From Lotus japonicus (lineage: Eukaryota > Streptophyta > Magnoliopsida > Fabales > Fabaceae): a stretch of DNA of 64,000 nt. The stretch covers positions 63,970,732 through 64,034,731 of the forward strand of contig NC_080044.1 of NCBI RefSeq assembly GCF_012489685.1, read 5' to 3'. The notes below the pieces were generated by a model, which saw nothing but the letters and a program-made list of their open reading frames with translations, did not search any database and was not told the DNA's origin. Positions 31,623 through 42,386 of the stretch are shown piece by piece. Positions within the stretch are counted from its first letter, which is position 1; each line of letters starts with the position of its first letter. The translations under genes were made by a program, and so were the position numbers.

Positions 31623-34317
31623 TGAGTTGCTGTTGGATTTTGTCATCCTGACAGATTTTGAGAGCAACTCTTTGAATGATAGCTATGAGCTGTCCATAAC
31701 TAAGGGTGTGATATGGGATTTCTCCCCCCGGATTTTGGCTTCTAAGTTTCTCACGAACTTTGTCGCCAAAAGATTTAGGAAGACCGGCCAGGAATTTCTC
31801 TTTCCAGAAGGCTTGTTGGCTGTCTTCACGGGTGTAAACCCTGGTCAGGAAGGTATCCTTATACCATCTGAAATCACCCAAAGATTTGCACTTAAGATTG
31901 GACAAAAGATCACCAGATCTGTCCTTGATGAGGGAAGGATCTCCAACAAAATGTTGGGCTATGGTAAAGATTAAGGAGTTGACAGCATCAGAGATGAATT
32001 TGCCATCTTCCATGATAGGATTACCTTCTTCATCAGTCTTGACAGCGGTCAAGATCTGATCCTTCTCGTCTTGAGTGAGATAATTATCCCACCAACCTTT
32101 GAGCTGGCCACAGAAACCAGCAACCAAGACTTCAACGATAAGAGATTCAGGACAATTGTTGGCGGTAACATAGGCAGTGGCTACCATAGTCATATTTTGG
32201 AGGATTTTGGTGATGCCATACTCGTTTTCACCATCAATATTCCATTCATAGACATTGTTGGCACTGAAGCTTTTGAAGTTTGAAGATTCTTCTAAAAGAA
32301 GATCAGGAGCAGTAGCTCTAGGATAGTAGAGCTTGGTTTCTTTTCTCCACTGATTCTTAGAATTGTGAATGACAGTATTGACCGGAATACTTTTGATAGA
32401 TTGAACGTCAGACTTCATAGATTGAATATCAGAATCAGACTCAACCTTACCATCTTCAATATTATTTAAAGAAGTAGAGGTATTACGAGTAGAAGTACGA
32501 GTTTTTGGAGGAGGAGGAGCAGTAATAGTGGGATTAGAAACTGCTTCCGGAGTAGGTTCCGGAGTCTCAGGAGGTTCCGGTGTCTCAGGAATAACTTGTT
32601 TGAGAAGCTGAAGTTGCTCTACCACCTTTTGGAGGAGCTCATTGTCAGATTCCTTTTTTGCTCGAAGAGTTTGAGCCGAGTGTCTGGAACGGCTACTGAT
32701 TTGAAAAGGTTTGAAAAGAGGTTTTTCAAGTTGACATCCTTTAGGGATATCAAGATTAGAAGAGGAAGGTTCAATCTTGACCTTTTCTTTTCCTTTCCTG
32801 GAAGAGGAATCCTGCACTTGGGATTCTCCAAGAATTTGAAGATACTTATTGGTATAATTTGATTGTTCCATGAGGTCTTTGATGTCTTTACCAGTGACAT
32901 CACCTTCTTCTTTCCTAGTCTTGAAGGGAGAAGCTAGGACAGGTGTAGATTGAGCTCCTTTAAGAAGGAAAGGAGTTTTAGGTGGCAGGTTAGAAAGGGT
33001 TTCTTTTCCATCCTTATGCTGCCATTTAACCATGTCAATTTGGAAGGGGTAAGATTTCCAATTCTTGTTGGCATAATCTTGAAACCATTCAAAAAAGAAG
33101 TTGTTTTGCTGGGTTTTCTCAAGGAACCCATAGAATTTTTCTTGGATCTTCTTTCTCTTTTCACCCTGATACTTTGCAAAGAACCATTTTCTTTGCTGAG
33201 TCCATCGGTCAGAGTAGAAATCTGCCTTCATACTTCCTTTGTCGATGACGAATTCAGTAGTGATTGCTCCAATGAAATCAGAAGTTTCTCCAGGGGTTTC
33301 TAGAGAAGAATACGTTGGAGATAAGGTAGATTGATGATCTTCATCACCCTTGTCATAGGTAGTCTTGACAGGAGTGGTATTGACATATCCAGCCAAATGG
33401 ATAGTAGATCCGTCATGAGAGAGGGAAGGTCGAGCGCTAGACTCGGGTTGGTTCCTTCTAGTCATAGAAAAAGATCTTCTAGACATGGCGGATTGGAAAT
33501 CATTTGAGGATGTCCTAATAGATCTAGGGATAGAGAAGGAATTTCTCCTATCAAAGATGAGATCTACTTGGCCAGATTGGTGTTGGATGATTTCACGAAA
33601 CTCAGGAGTTTCAACAGGTTGGGCTGGAGTAGCCTTTTCCAAAGACCATTTTTCTGGAAGGGTGATATCACTCCATTGGATGGTTTTGGGCACAATAACA
33701 TTGGCCTTATCATAATCTGTGAGGAAGAGGGTAGTTTCTCCAGATTTCTCACAATTGGTTCGCAAGAAATAAGATTTGATAGAGTTCATTACCTTGTATT
33801 GAACCCTGTAGATCAAAGAGATAGGAATGGAATCTTCTTTCATATCAAGGCCGTGAAGCTTGATATTTAGGAAGAGGACATCAAGGATGTTTTTATCTTC
33901 CAGACTAACAGTTAGATCTGGGAAGCAATTGAAAAAGATTGGTCCATTACTCAGGCTGGTTTCAACCGTTCCTAAGAGGGAGTCATGGAATTGATTATGT
34001 CTAACATCCCTAAGGCAAAGGAGTACAGCGATGTCAAGAGATTTCCTGGTTAGGGGTTTAAGACCAACTTGAACACTACCTATATGAAGATAGTTGAAGT
34101 TCTTGCTGATATGTTCTTTGATGCTTTTCTCGGAAAGCAGATGAATTTCTTCATCATCAGATCTGAGCTTATAGGTTTGCTCAACGGTTTTGATAATGAA
34201 ATCTGATCGTTTGAAAAAGGATCCGTTTGGTTTGTAGATCTCAGCATGAGAGATTTTTGGAATTTCCCAGTTGTCAAGATCGCATGTTCCTACTTCCCCA
34301 TCAGGCTCTGATACCAA
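31546..34317 (-). pseudogene. Endogenous pararetrovirus: movement protein and coat region of the polyprotein, truncated
   Basis: A single open frame of 923 codons on the minus strand. The first codon of the longest frame is TTG inside the primer-site sequence, so the true start is uncertain. About residues 60-200 carry a 30K-superfamily movement domain (LCLRDVRHNQF, then a FNCFPDLTVSL-like segment). A low-complexity Ser/Pro/Lys-rich linker follows, then a gag-like coat domain near residues 680-900. The final 19 or so residues are not viral-sense: they read through the junction into the antisense of 31546-31606. Protease, RT and RNase H are missing on this side. A 2.7 kb frame without stops is notable for an inactive copy and suggests recent arrival. 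Confidence 0.83.
34305..34316 (-). other. tRNA-Met primer binding site of the pararetrovirus
   Basis: TGGTATCAGAGC on the minus strand, complementary to the plant initiator tRNA-Met 3' end. It immediately precedes the movement-protein frame, as in Caulimoviridae where minus-strand synthesis starts here. It shows that the genome start is included in the cargo. Confidence 0.8.
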
Positions 34318-34532
34318 GAGGGGGTCGGAAGCAGAAGGAGGGGGATGAGAAGAGGATTAAGAGAAGTAGGACGCCACCACGGAGGGGCTTTTTGCAGAAA
34401 ATTAAATTGCAGAAATTAAAAACAGGAATTAAAACAGGAGGCTCAGCCTTCCATAAACAGAAAAATAAAACTTTGATGAGGCCTGCTCAATTGGCTCCTT
34501 CAATAACTGTCAAGACTATATATATATTGTTA
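34318..34532 (-). other. Viral leader remnant between the primer site and the right MULE end
   Basis: About 215 bp, C/T-rich near the primer site on the minus strand and then AT-rich. It is probably pararetroviral leader or promoter flank; the boundary with MULE sequence is not visible. Confidence 0.45.
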
Positions 34533-34724
34533 ACGCCAATCGTAATGACGACACCAAAAAAACATAAATATCGCCACCCTTATTGGCGATTTCTTGTGAG
34601 GGTGAGAAAAAAAAATAGATATCGCCACCGGTAGTGGCGATTTACACTAGTTCCGTAAATTTTTTAAAAGTTGCACCATATTGGTAAATAAATTCTAAAT
34701 TTACACTACCAAGGTAAAAAAGTC
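34533..34724 (-). repeat. Right terminal inverted repeat of the MULE
   Basis: Mirror of 30127-30319, ending ...GGTAAAAAAGTC next to the 9 bp duplication. It includes palindromic words at about 34531-34551, 34569-34589 and 34621-34641. Confidence 0.88.
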
Positions 34725-34733
34725 CACAAGGGA

Positions 34734-35145
34734 AACCCCATATCGTTTAACTTATGGAACTGATGCCATGCTTCCTATTGAAGTTGAAAACCAAAGTTGG
34801 CGAGTGGCTCGGTTTAATGAGAATGACAATGGGGAAAACTTAATAGCAAATCTAATCATGCTGCCTGAAGAACAACGTGAAGCACACATAAGGAACGAGG
34901 CGGGGAAAGTAAAGGTCGCAAGAAAATTCTCAACGAAAGTAGTGCCAAGAAAGATGAGGGTAGGAGACTTAGTGCTCCGAAAAAATACAATACCTGACAA
35001 GCACAACAAACTTTCGCCCAATTGGGGCGGGCCTTACAGGATTATAGGCGACGTTGGAGGAGGAGCCTATAAGTTGGAACAACTTAACGGTCAAAAGGTT
35101 CCACGAACATGGAACGCCTCTCATCTGAAGCAGTTTTTTAGTTAA
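34734..35145 (+). pseudogene. Integrase C-terminal part (Tat element B), separated by the MULE
   Basis: Resumes the integrase at PYRLTYGTDAMLP, about 135 codons to TAA 35143-35145. It includes the GDLVL and LSPNWGGPYRI segments of the integrase C-terminal domain and ends WNASHLKQFF. It lacks its own start; the frame matches the upstream half once the MULE and one copy of the 9 bp duplication are set aside. Confidence 0.88.
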
Positions 35146-35636
35146 AAGAAACAACAAAGGTGAATGAAGCCGCACTCTTTTTTCCTTTCTTTGGAGAGGT
35201 TTTTAATGAGGCGGCATGTGTAAAGAATGAAGGGACAATTGTTCCCATGTATGAAAAAGTAATGAAAAGATCGTTTCAACAAAATTGCTATTTTTTAACT
35301 TATATTACGAGTTTATGCAAGGTAAATCGTATCAAGGTATATACTACCGCGAATAAACCTTTCGGAATAAGAAAGTATCGCCACCAAATATTACAAGCCT
35401 TGGCAATTCTAGTGGCCACTAGAAACCAAGCCTCGTCGAAAAATCGGCTAAGGTATGTAAACCTAAATAACAACAAAGTGTGGTAACAACCTCAAGGTAA
35501 CAACAAATAAACTTAAAACAGATTTCATTAAAGGTAAGAAAGAGGCGAAGCCCATACACAACTTGAAATAACAATAAACAAAAGGGCAATGCCCAGAGCA
35601 AAATGTTGACTTCATAAAATAAAAAACAGAACAAAT
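35146..35636 (+). other. Post-pol spacer of Tat element B
   Basis: No ORF. At 35169-35215 it holds the CACTCTTTTTTCC...GGAGAGGTTTTTAATGAGGC motif that is duplicated at the start of the window. The rest is the 3'UTR side of the antisense gene. Confidence 0.6.
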
Positions 35637-37870
35637 TCAAGGCAGACTCACGTTGTTGGCGCTGTTTCCCTGGCCTGCGACAGCTTGAGGGTCTACCTTT
35701 CCTTGATCCTCGCCCCTGTTCTGGCCATCTCCATCTTCGCCATCTTCTTCTTCTTCTTCAGGCTCACTTTCATCATTGAATTGAGGAAGGAGGTCGAGGC
35801 TAACGTCATCATCGCCAACCACTTGACCATCCTTGATCTCCTTCAAATACCCAATGCGGGAAAGATCAAAGCCTGGCTCAACCACACTTATTTGCTCTTT
35901 GGCCGCCAGAAAGCCTTGAGCAAATTGGAGAGAAGCACGCCCTAAGATTGAGGCATTCAGGCGTTCGTACTTCTTTTCCAGCTTTTGGCACTTGGCCTGA
36001 ACAGTAGTGTGTTTGTCGTTGATGGTTTCTTTCAGAGACTTAGTCTTCTGAAGAAGCAGGTCAGAAGCCGCCAAGTCATCAGTTAACTTGGCGCACTTTT
36101 CCTCAGCAGATTTCAGCTTTTTGTTGGCGGTCTCAGCATCAGCCTTAGCTCGCTCATATGCAGTCTTATAATCGGCTGCCTTCTTCTCGAAACGATTCTT
36201 GGTTGAAATCAATTCCTTCACACACTGAGCCATTCCCGCCACAGTGCTGGCGGCAGAGAGTGCGTGATGAATCGCCAGAGAAGAAATGTTGGGGGGACCC
36301 TGACCGGAAATATCCTTGTGAATCCGGTTATCAAAAGTGCGGGTCATGAAGTCCAACCCGTTGAAGTGAGGATCAGTTAAACTCAGCAAAAGGGGAGGAG
36401 CCTCGCCACCAATAGCTGAGCTAGTGCCAACCTGGCTAAATGGAGTTGGCGGGCGGTTGATCAGCGTGCTTGAATCCTGGTTAGGTGGCGGGATATTGTC
36501 ATGTCCCTTCTTTTTCTCCGCAGGCTGACCTTTGGAAGCCGCACCAGCTGAATCGAGAGTTGATTGGTGAGAAGGTTTACCACCACCAGCGCCTGAAGTT
36601 CGTTGGCGCTTAGGGTCCCTGACGTTATCAGAACCCGAAGCACCTTCATTCTTTTTCTTCTGTTCATTTTCGGCGGCCCTTTTCTTCGCCGCCGCAGCAG
36701 ACTGGGCGAGGTATTCCTTCATCTTCAATGGGTTAGTGTCAACCTTGCTTTTCCCCATCGTAGCTACATGGAAAGTATTAGTTAGACAAGGCACATGAAC
36801 AAAAAGAAAAGCAAGTTAGGTGCAAGATTATAAACTTACTAAAAAATTGATTTAAAGTGCCGGATTTTGACGCCTCAATCAAGTCATGACCAGAGATTAC
36901 AGGTAGTGTGCGAAGATAATCAGCGATACCTTGCTCAGAATCGTCCAGGGCGTCATATGAAACCGATATTTTTTGGCGAGGGTTTTTTGTCCAGTAAAAG
37001 GGAAAGAGAGGATTATTATCGGAATCTCGAAACAAGTTATTTATTTCGGGCGACTCCATAACTTTGAAGTATTTCTTCTGCCACACTTTGTAATGGCTTT
37101 TAAGGGCGGTGAATCGGCTCATGTTCTTGCGGGCCAAAAGGGGAACCCACTTGACAGATGTAGGTTTTGTGGTAACTGTCTTATAGAAAAGGAAGAACAA
37201 GGGGTAGGTGGGAGTGAAACTCAAATGTTCATAGAGAATTTCAAAGCAACGAATAAAACCCCAGGCGTTGGGTTGGAGTTGACAAGGCGCCACGTTCAGA
37301 AAGGAAAGAACGTGACATATAAAGGGCGAGAATGGAAGTTTGATATTCAAATCCAAGAAAAAATAACCATAAACAAAAAAGAAATCGGGCGATTCATCAG
37401 AAGATTCCTTGCGTAAAAGAACACAATCACCCTCGCCACATGGAAGAACATTCAACAGGTGATCTACGTTATTAGAGGTGGCGGGGTTTATCTTTGTAAA
37501 CCCTTGGGAAGATATTCGAAGCGAGTTGATGCTCCCAATACTGCCCCAGATGGAACGCAATAGACATTTATCTTCAACCAAATGTGCGTTTGAACGCCAT
37601 TCGGGTGAAGACAAATCTCCATTGGAGGAGAGAATAGAGTCTACAGAGCCGGCGGGACCGGAATCCTCGTGGGTAGAAGGCGAGGAATGAATTTCAATAA
37701 CAGTGGGGGCAGAAACTTCCCCAACGGGGGCAGAAACTCCCCCCTCCGTAGAGGGTGAAGAGAGTTCTAAGGAAGAAATGCTGAAATTTTGCATCGACAT
37801 ACTGGGTAATTTCATAAAAATAAAAAGAAGATGAACAGTGTCAAGAAAGAAGAAAGAGAAAGGACTCACC
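35637..37870 (-). CDS. Antisense spliced gene of Tat element B (Transposase_28-like domain plus coiled coil)
   Basis: Runs opposite to gag-pol. A 5'UTR exon ends at 37870; intron 37869-37802 (GTGAGT...CCCAG). The coding exon starts at ATG 37800 and ends at 36840. Intron 36839-36764 (76 bp, GTAAGT...TGTAG); last exon 36763-35637. The coding exons join in frame (phase 1) to give about 695 aa. Residues about 100-320 resemble Transposase_28 (PCQLQPNAW, WVPLLARKN, PLFPFYWTKNP). A Lys/Glu/Ala-rich coiled coil follows, then a Glu/Asp/Gly-rich tail. Antisense ORFs at this place are known in Tat elements. Function is unknown; DNA- or gag-binding is only a guess. The upstream open frame to 37869 is intron. 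Confidence 0.8.
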
Positions 37871-38442
37871 GGAGGAAGAAGTGGAGGATTGAGTAAAGAG
37901 GATGTCGGCTATGGGAGAGCACCGCGCAATGACGACGGCCGGGGTGACGAAGGTTCGCCGGAGTTCAAAGAGGAGAAAGTGAGAATTGCAGAGAAAGTTT
38001 GAGGGAAAGGGTTTTCAGAAAAGTGAAAAGTGAAAAGTAAAAAGGGTTTTTATAGAAGAAGAGGGAAGAGAGAGAATGAGTGGGAAAGATTGTGAAGAGT
38101 CGTGGGATTTGAAATTTGAAAAGGTATGAAGCGAAAAGACATAACTCCTCGAGACGCACAATTAGAAACTGCATCCATGGCAAATGATGACGAAATCCCG
38201 GAAACCAAGGATACGTGCGTCAGTTGAAAAGACGTGACTGACGGTTATGATGATGGCGATGTATCAACGTAACAAGGAACGTGAAAATGGCGCCATATGG
38301 GCGAACAGCAAAATGGCGATGAAGGCATAAGCAAGAATGCGGCAACCGGCCCACAACCACAAAGAATGGCGATATGCTCATCAATGGGCGCATCAAAGAC
38401 ATCTCGACTCAAGGAACCTGAGTCTCATGTCTTGGGGGCATG
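37871..38442. other. Antisense promoter region and polypurine tract of Tat element B
   Basis: Contains the 5'UTR and TATA-like box of the antisense gene, several ATGGCG-rich stretches without an ORF, and a TCTTGGGGGCATG polypurine tract (about 38429-38442) just before the 3' LTR. Confidence 0.6.
38047..38054 (-). promoter_or_regulatory. TATA-like box for antisense gene B
   Basis: TATAAAAA on the minus strand, about 180 bp upstream of the 5'UTR intron donor. Comparable to the box in element A. Confidence 0.5.
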
Positions 38443-38811
38443 TGGACTGGGCGGGACATAAAGGATGCTTATGCCCGCCCGAATCGAGCAAACACATGAA
38501 CGAAAGCAGCCTTGGCGGGATTCACTGAACAACATTGAATGCCGCCCTTCCTTTAGCCGGGCCCACACGCCAGCTGGAAGATTCCTTTAGATTTGTCTTA
38601 TATGTATAGAGACTTGGGCTCCGGTTGTCAGGCCCAAGTACAATGAAAGTCCACATCGTGATCATTCCCTCTATAAAAGGAGAGGTCAACACCTTGTAAA
38701 AAGTACCTTTTGAACATTTAATGAGAATATTCCTTTTATGATATTTTTAGTACTCTGCTAGGGTTTTGCTTTCTGTCAGTCTCTTACGTCAGATCTCCCT
38801 AGTACAGAACA
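38443..38811 (+). repeat. 3' LTR of Tat element B
   Basis: 369 bp, differing from the 5' LTR at five single bases and no indels. Followed by the ACAGC duplication (38812-38816). Confidence 0.95.
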
Positions 38812-38816
38812 ACAGC

Positions 38817-40853
38817 GTCAATTTTTTTTACAATTTGAGATGATTCATTTCCCTCTCACATATTTTATCAACTTGTAAATATAAATTGTCTTCCTCTTGT
38901 AACCATTTTTTTGTTAAATATAAATTAAACATAAAAGTACAGTGAAATGGAATAAAAACAAAAAAATTTAAAACTTTCAATGATAACTTCCCCTCCAACA
39001 CACTAAAACTTTCAATGATAACTTGCACAAGTGTTTTTTGTCAACAAATCATCTTTTTTTTTGTCAAACTGTCAACAAATCTTGCACAGGCCAGCCCGTG
39101 TTTGGTGAGATCGATTTTGTGGAACCCATTTTGGTGAAGAAGGGGCCCAGCTATACTTGGGTTTAGGTCCTTTTGATTCCGAGCTTAACCCTCTCGTGCT
39201 ATATAGGCCCAAAGTGAAAATCACGAAAAGCAAGATGAGTTTATTTCATTTCTTTATTTTTTTCTACAAAAAAAGGAAGATAAAAATACATTAAGGGAGG
39301 CTAAGAGACGTACCTAATCGTCACAACTATTGTTGATTGAGCTATTTGATTGACTTTTCCAAAATAGATAATCATTATTCATGGTTATGATATTTATGTT
39401 ACTCTCTAAAGTGAGTCTCGGTTTAGATTTTTTTTTTAGATAAGTAAAGTTGTATTGAATGTGAGTACAAGGGGTACTCAACCCATAATACATCAAAAAA
39501 TAAAAAAAAAATAAAAAAAACCAGAAATTACACCACAGGCCAGCAAACTTCAACCAAAAAAATATACTAGCAAAACCAAAATAAGCCAAAAGCCAACCCG
39601 CTTAACAGTACCTAACGCATGCTAAATTACTTGGATAAGCTAGGATAAAATACCCAAAAAGTATAGAATCCAAAAAGTGTTTGATTTAGTGAGTGAGAGT
39701 TAGAGAGTGTGTCATAATCGTTAATGAATGGCAGCAATAATGATTAAGATTGTGTGTATAACTAATGATGCTTTGCATGGCACATCTTGAACATGTCCAA
39801 ATCAAAATACAAGAAAGTGTGTTTTTAGTTGTGAAGAGTATTAGCGCGGACCCAGGATTGAGGCTAACTAGTGCCGACCACAACATTGATGTTAACTAGT
39901 GTCATCATCAACATTAACAAGCATCATCTTCATCTACGTGAATTAGAAGAAAAGCTTCAAAATTCAAATTTGCACCACATTGTGGCAGCATCAATTAGAC
40001 CGACACTAATTAGTGTTGCCTCATCAATTATGAACGTCGGTTAGACCGATGATAAAACACAACCATGATAGGGTCCAGTGATGATATAATTTGAAATTGA
40101 TTTGACCATTAATTCGCGGGTCATTATGTATTAAATGTTAATGTTTGATGAAATGAATTTTTATCAATGAGGAAATTATTTATTGCAGATTTTTATTTAT
40201 TTAATAAATATTTTCCTTTATAATCATATTTTTCCATTTAAATAAAAAATTACTTGTAAGAAGTGATGATGATAATCCCTGGGATTAAGAAATATTTATT
40301 AGAAGATAATTATCTATTTGATGTGATTTTTGAGTTTCGATGAGATTAATCTCATGTCTGCCCGCAATAATTATACATTGGAAAACCAACAAATAAAAAT
40401 ATAAAATGGTTCAAAATTTGACCTCATAGTACAATATGTAATAGATTATGTTACAAGTCAAGTGTAACGACAAAGTCAATTAAAAACAATAGTTTATTAA
40501 ATGAGGTAGTGAATGAACATCTTAATATTCTTATGTGTCTATTAACATGTACTATGGGCATCTTCCTAATATTCCCTTTGATGTATTACCTCACCTAACT
40601 ATTATAAAGGAAAGTATTTACACTAACACATAATCCATAATGAATTTCATAATTATATTATGACTCTCAATAAATTTACAAGGTATATATATTTCACCAT
40701 TGTAGATTTTTTTAAAGGAACCATTGTAGATTTTTATTCATTCACATATGATTTGATAAAATGAAGAAATATGATTAGTTAATTGGTGGATTTATAATCA
40801 TCAGTTATAATAATGACAATTTAATTCATCGTGAATGACTATACTCTAAACGA
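38817..40853. other. Intergenic with LINE and possible DNA-transposon traces
   Basis: No gene. It includes a LINE 3' end (39424-39600) and, at 39840-40080, several related words around GTTAACTAGTG and AGACCGA(C/T) in both orientations, suggesting degenerate subterminal repeats. The rest is AT-rich. Confidence 0.45.
39424..39600 (-). mobile_element. 3' end of a LINE (L1-type), minus strand
   Basis: On the minus strand the segment reads a TTGAGTACCCCTTGTACTC phrase, an ACTTTACTTATC phrase and then a poly-A run. This is the usual 3' tail of plant L1 elements. It is truncated with no ORF. Confidence 0.5.
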
Positions 40854-41375
40854 TTGATCATAATACACGCTTATATTAGTATGCGTGTTATAAATTATAT
40901 GTTTGGTTCATCAAAAGGAAACATGTGTCCTAGAGGGGTGGGTGGTGTGGTTCGTAATCATGCCAAGGAGTTTGTGGGGATGTTCTCTATGGATATTGGT
41001 CATGCCTGGGCCTATGAAGCGGAGGTAAGGGCTATTCTATCAGCGCTGAAATTCTGCGGTCAATTTCCTCTTAGCTTGGTAATTATTGAAAGTGACTCCT
41101 CATTAGCGATGGGGTGGGTGAATTGCAAGTCTAATCGGCCTCTTAAACTTCTGCCTGAATTAAGGGTGATTGATTTGCTTATCCGAGAGGTTTCTTGCTT
41201 AGGTGTTTCTCATGTATTTAGAGAAGCAAATGACTTAGCTAATGACTTAACAAAGGAGGGTTGTGGTAGGACACATCCTTTGCGTGGAGTCTCTTATCTT
41301 AGCTCTGTAACTCTTAGTTTGTTTAATTTTTTTTTTATATGTTTCCCCACAATTAAATTCATTGATGGAACTTGA
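40854..41375 (+). pseudogene. LINE-type RNase H domain fragment
   Basis: A 173-codon frame; residues about 28-140 match the plant RNase H-like domain found at the C-terminus of L1 LINEs (GVGGVVRNHAKEF, EAEVRAILSALKFC, IESDSSLAMGWVN, VFREANDLANDLTKEG). The first catalytic Asp segment normally just upstream is absent, so the domain is N-terminally incomplete. An A-rich run about 100 bp downstream fits a LINE tail. A domesticated single-domain gene is possible, but no intron or promoter supports it. Confidence 0.6.
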
Positions 41376-42100
41376 AGGGTAGCTTAATTGGGAACATATA
41401 AGTTGAGAATGAAAAGTCCATAAATCAATTCTTTGAGAGGGTAGTTTATTTTTTTTATGTAAAAAAAAAATTATCGATGGAAAATATTATCAAATATAAG
41501 TAAAGAAAAGCAAGTTGTGGATGTAAATATAATATTTTTGTCTTACTAGATCTGATTTAGTTAAACTTTGCCAAGTGAGTGAGTGTGTGCCTACCTCGTG
41601 AAAGTAGGTAATGAAATAAAATATCCATAAACACTTCCCATGATGAAATGGATAACTTGAATATCATATTGGTCCAAATACGACGAAAGAATTTCAAATC
41701 AACAATTTCACAATTTTTTCCCTTTTCATAATATCTATTATAATTAATAAACGTAAAATAAAATCCAAAATAATAAATAAATAAAGCATTGTTTATTATA
41801 TTTTCCAAGATGTAAAAAAAAACATAGTTTATGGTATGTGGAATTGTAGATAAGGTTGGAGACTTGGAGGACCCAGTAAGGAAGCAGCGGAAAATGAATT
41901 TGAATTTCGATTGAATCGAACAGCGTTGTTGTCATAAAACAAGATCAAACATCAAAAGCCGAGTTTCGGAGACACGTGGCATCAATAGAGACTGTCTGTG
42001 ATTGTTGAAAATGCCCAACACGGAAAATTAGAGAGAAAAAGAAGCATAATTTTATGAGATTCCTTCCACAACGTGTCTCTCTTCATTTCAATTCAATTAT
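41376..42100. other. Upstream region of the MBD gene
   Basis: AT-rich. No other gene seen. An ACACGTGGC G-box-like core near 41971 lies about 130 bp upstream of the TATA-like box. Confidence 0.4.
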
Positions 42101-42108
42101 TATAAATA
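42101..42108 (+). promoter_or_regulatory. TATA-like box of the MBD gene
   Basis: TATAAATA followed by C/T-rich leader sequence with an (AC)n run at 42176-42189. A 5'UTR intron is likely at 42237-42379 (donor GTATGT, acceptor TTGGCAG), ending seven bases before the ATG. Confidence 0.45.
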
Positions 42109-42386
42109 AATTAAATATAAATAATAAATAAAATTTCTTATTTTCTTCTCTCTTGGTTTCTTCTATTTTCTCCACCACACACACACACTCGAACAGAGGC
42201 AAAAATCAAACCAAGCCAAAACAAAAACAAGACCAAGTATGTTCCTCTTGTTCCCCCGCTTTCTTCGATTTTCATAATTTTATCATTTTATCTTTCTAAT
42301 TTTCACAATTTTGGGTGAAATTGTGATACACTGATTTGGTATTTTTCTGTTGATTTTTTTTTTGGGGGGAAATTGGCAGGGTGAAA

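Larger units (their letters stand above)
30127..34724. mobile_element. Non-autonomous Mutator-like element (Pack-MULE-like) carrying pararetroviral DNA
   Basis: Inserted in the integrase of element B with a perfect 9 bp duplication CACAAGGGA (30118-30126 and 34725-34733), the size made by Mutator transposases. Long inverted repeats start GACTTTTTTACCTTGG and extend about 193 bp at roughly 90% identity. Palindromic GCCA-N7-TGGC words are repeated in both ends. No transposase frame exists inside. The interior is instead Caulimoviridae sequence in two opposed blocks. The whole unit sits in a retrotransposon whose LTRs are 98.6% identical, so the insertion is young. Whether the virus was captured before transposition or integrated later cannot be decided from one copy. 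Confidence 0.88.
24656..38811 (+). mobile_element. Ty3/gypsy Tat-lineage retrotransposon B, complete but interrupted by a MULE
   Basis: Two 369 bp LTRs (24656-25024 and 38443-38811) are flanked by direct ACAGC copies (24651-24655 and 38812-38816). Order: LTR, PBS, gag-protease-RT, RNase H, second (archaeal-type) RNase H, integrase, antisense gene, polypurine tract, LTR. The second RNase H and the antisense gene identify the Tat lineage. Without the 4598 bp MULE and its 9 bp duplication the element is about 9.55 kb. The LTRs differ at 5 of 369 sites. At a commonly assumed plant rate of about 1.3e-8 per site per year this is roughly half a million years. A pol frameshift and the MULE make it non-autonomous. 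Confidence 0.93.

Noticed and set aside
31528..31974. Plus-strand frame of 148 codons, and similar plus-strand frames to 34634
   Set aside because: They are antisense shadows of the viral movement/coat frame.
30828..34317. LTR retrotransposon instead of virus as source of the MULE cargo
   Set aside because: The 30K-type movement domain and the one-base spacing of the following ORF are viral features; no LTRs flank the segment.
37801..37869. Extension of the antisense protein upstream of 37800
   Set aside because: Good GTGAGT donor and CCCAG acceptor mark this as a 5'UTR intron, so the longer frame is not coding.
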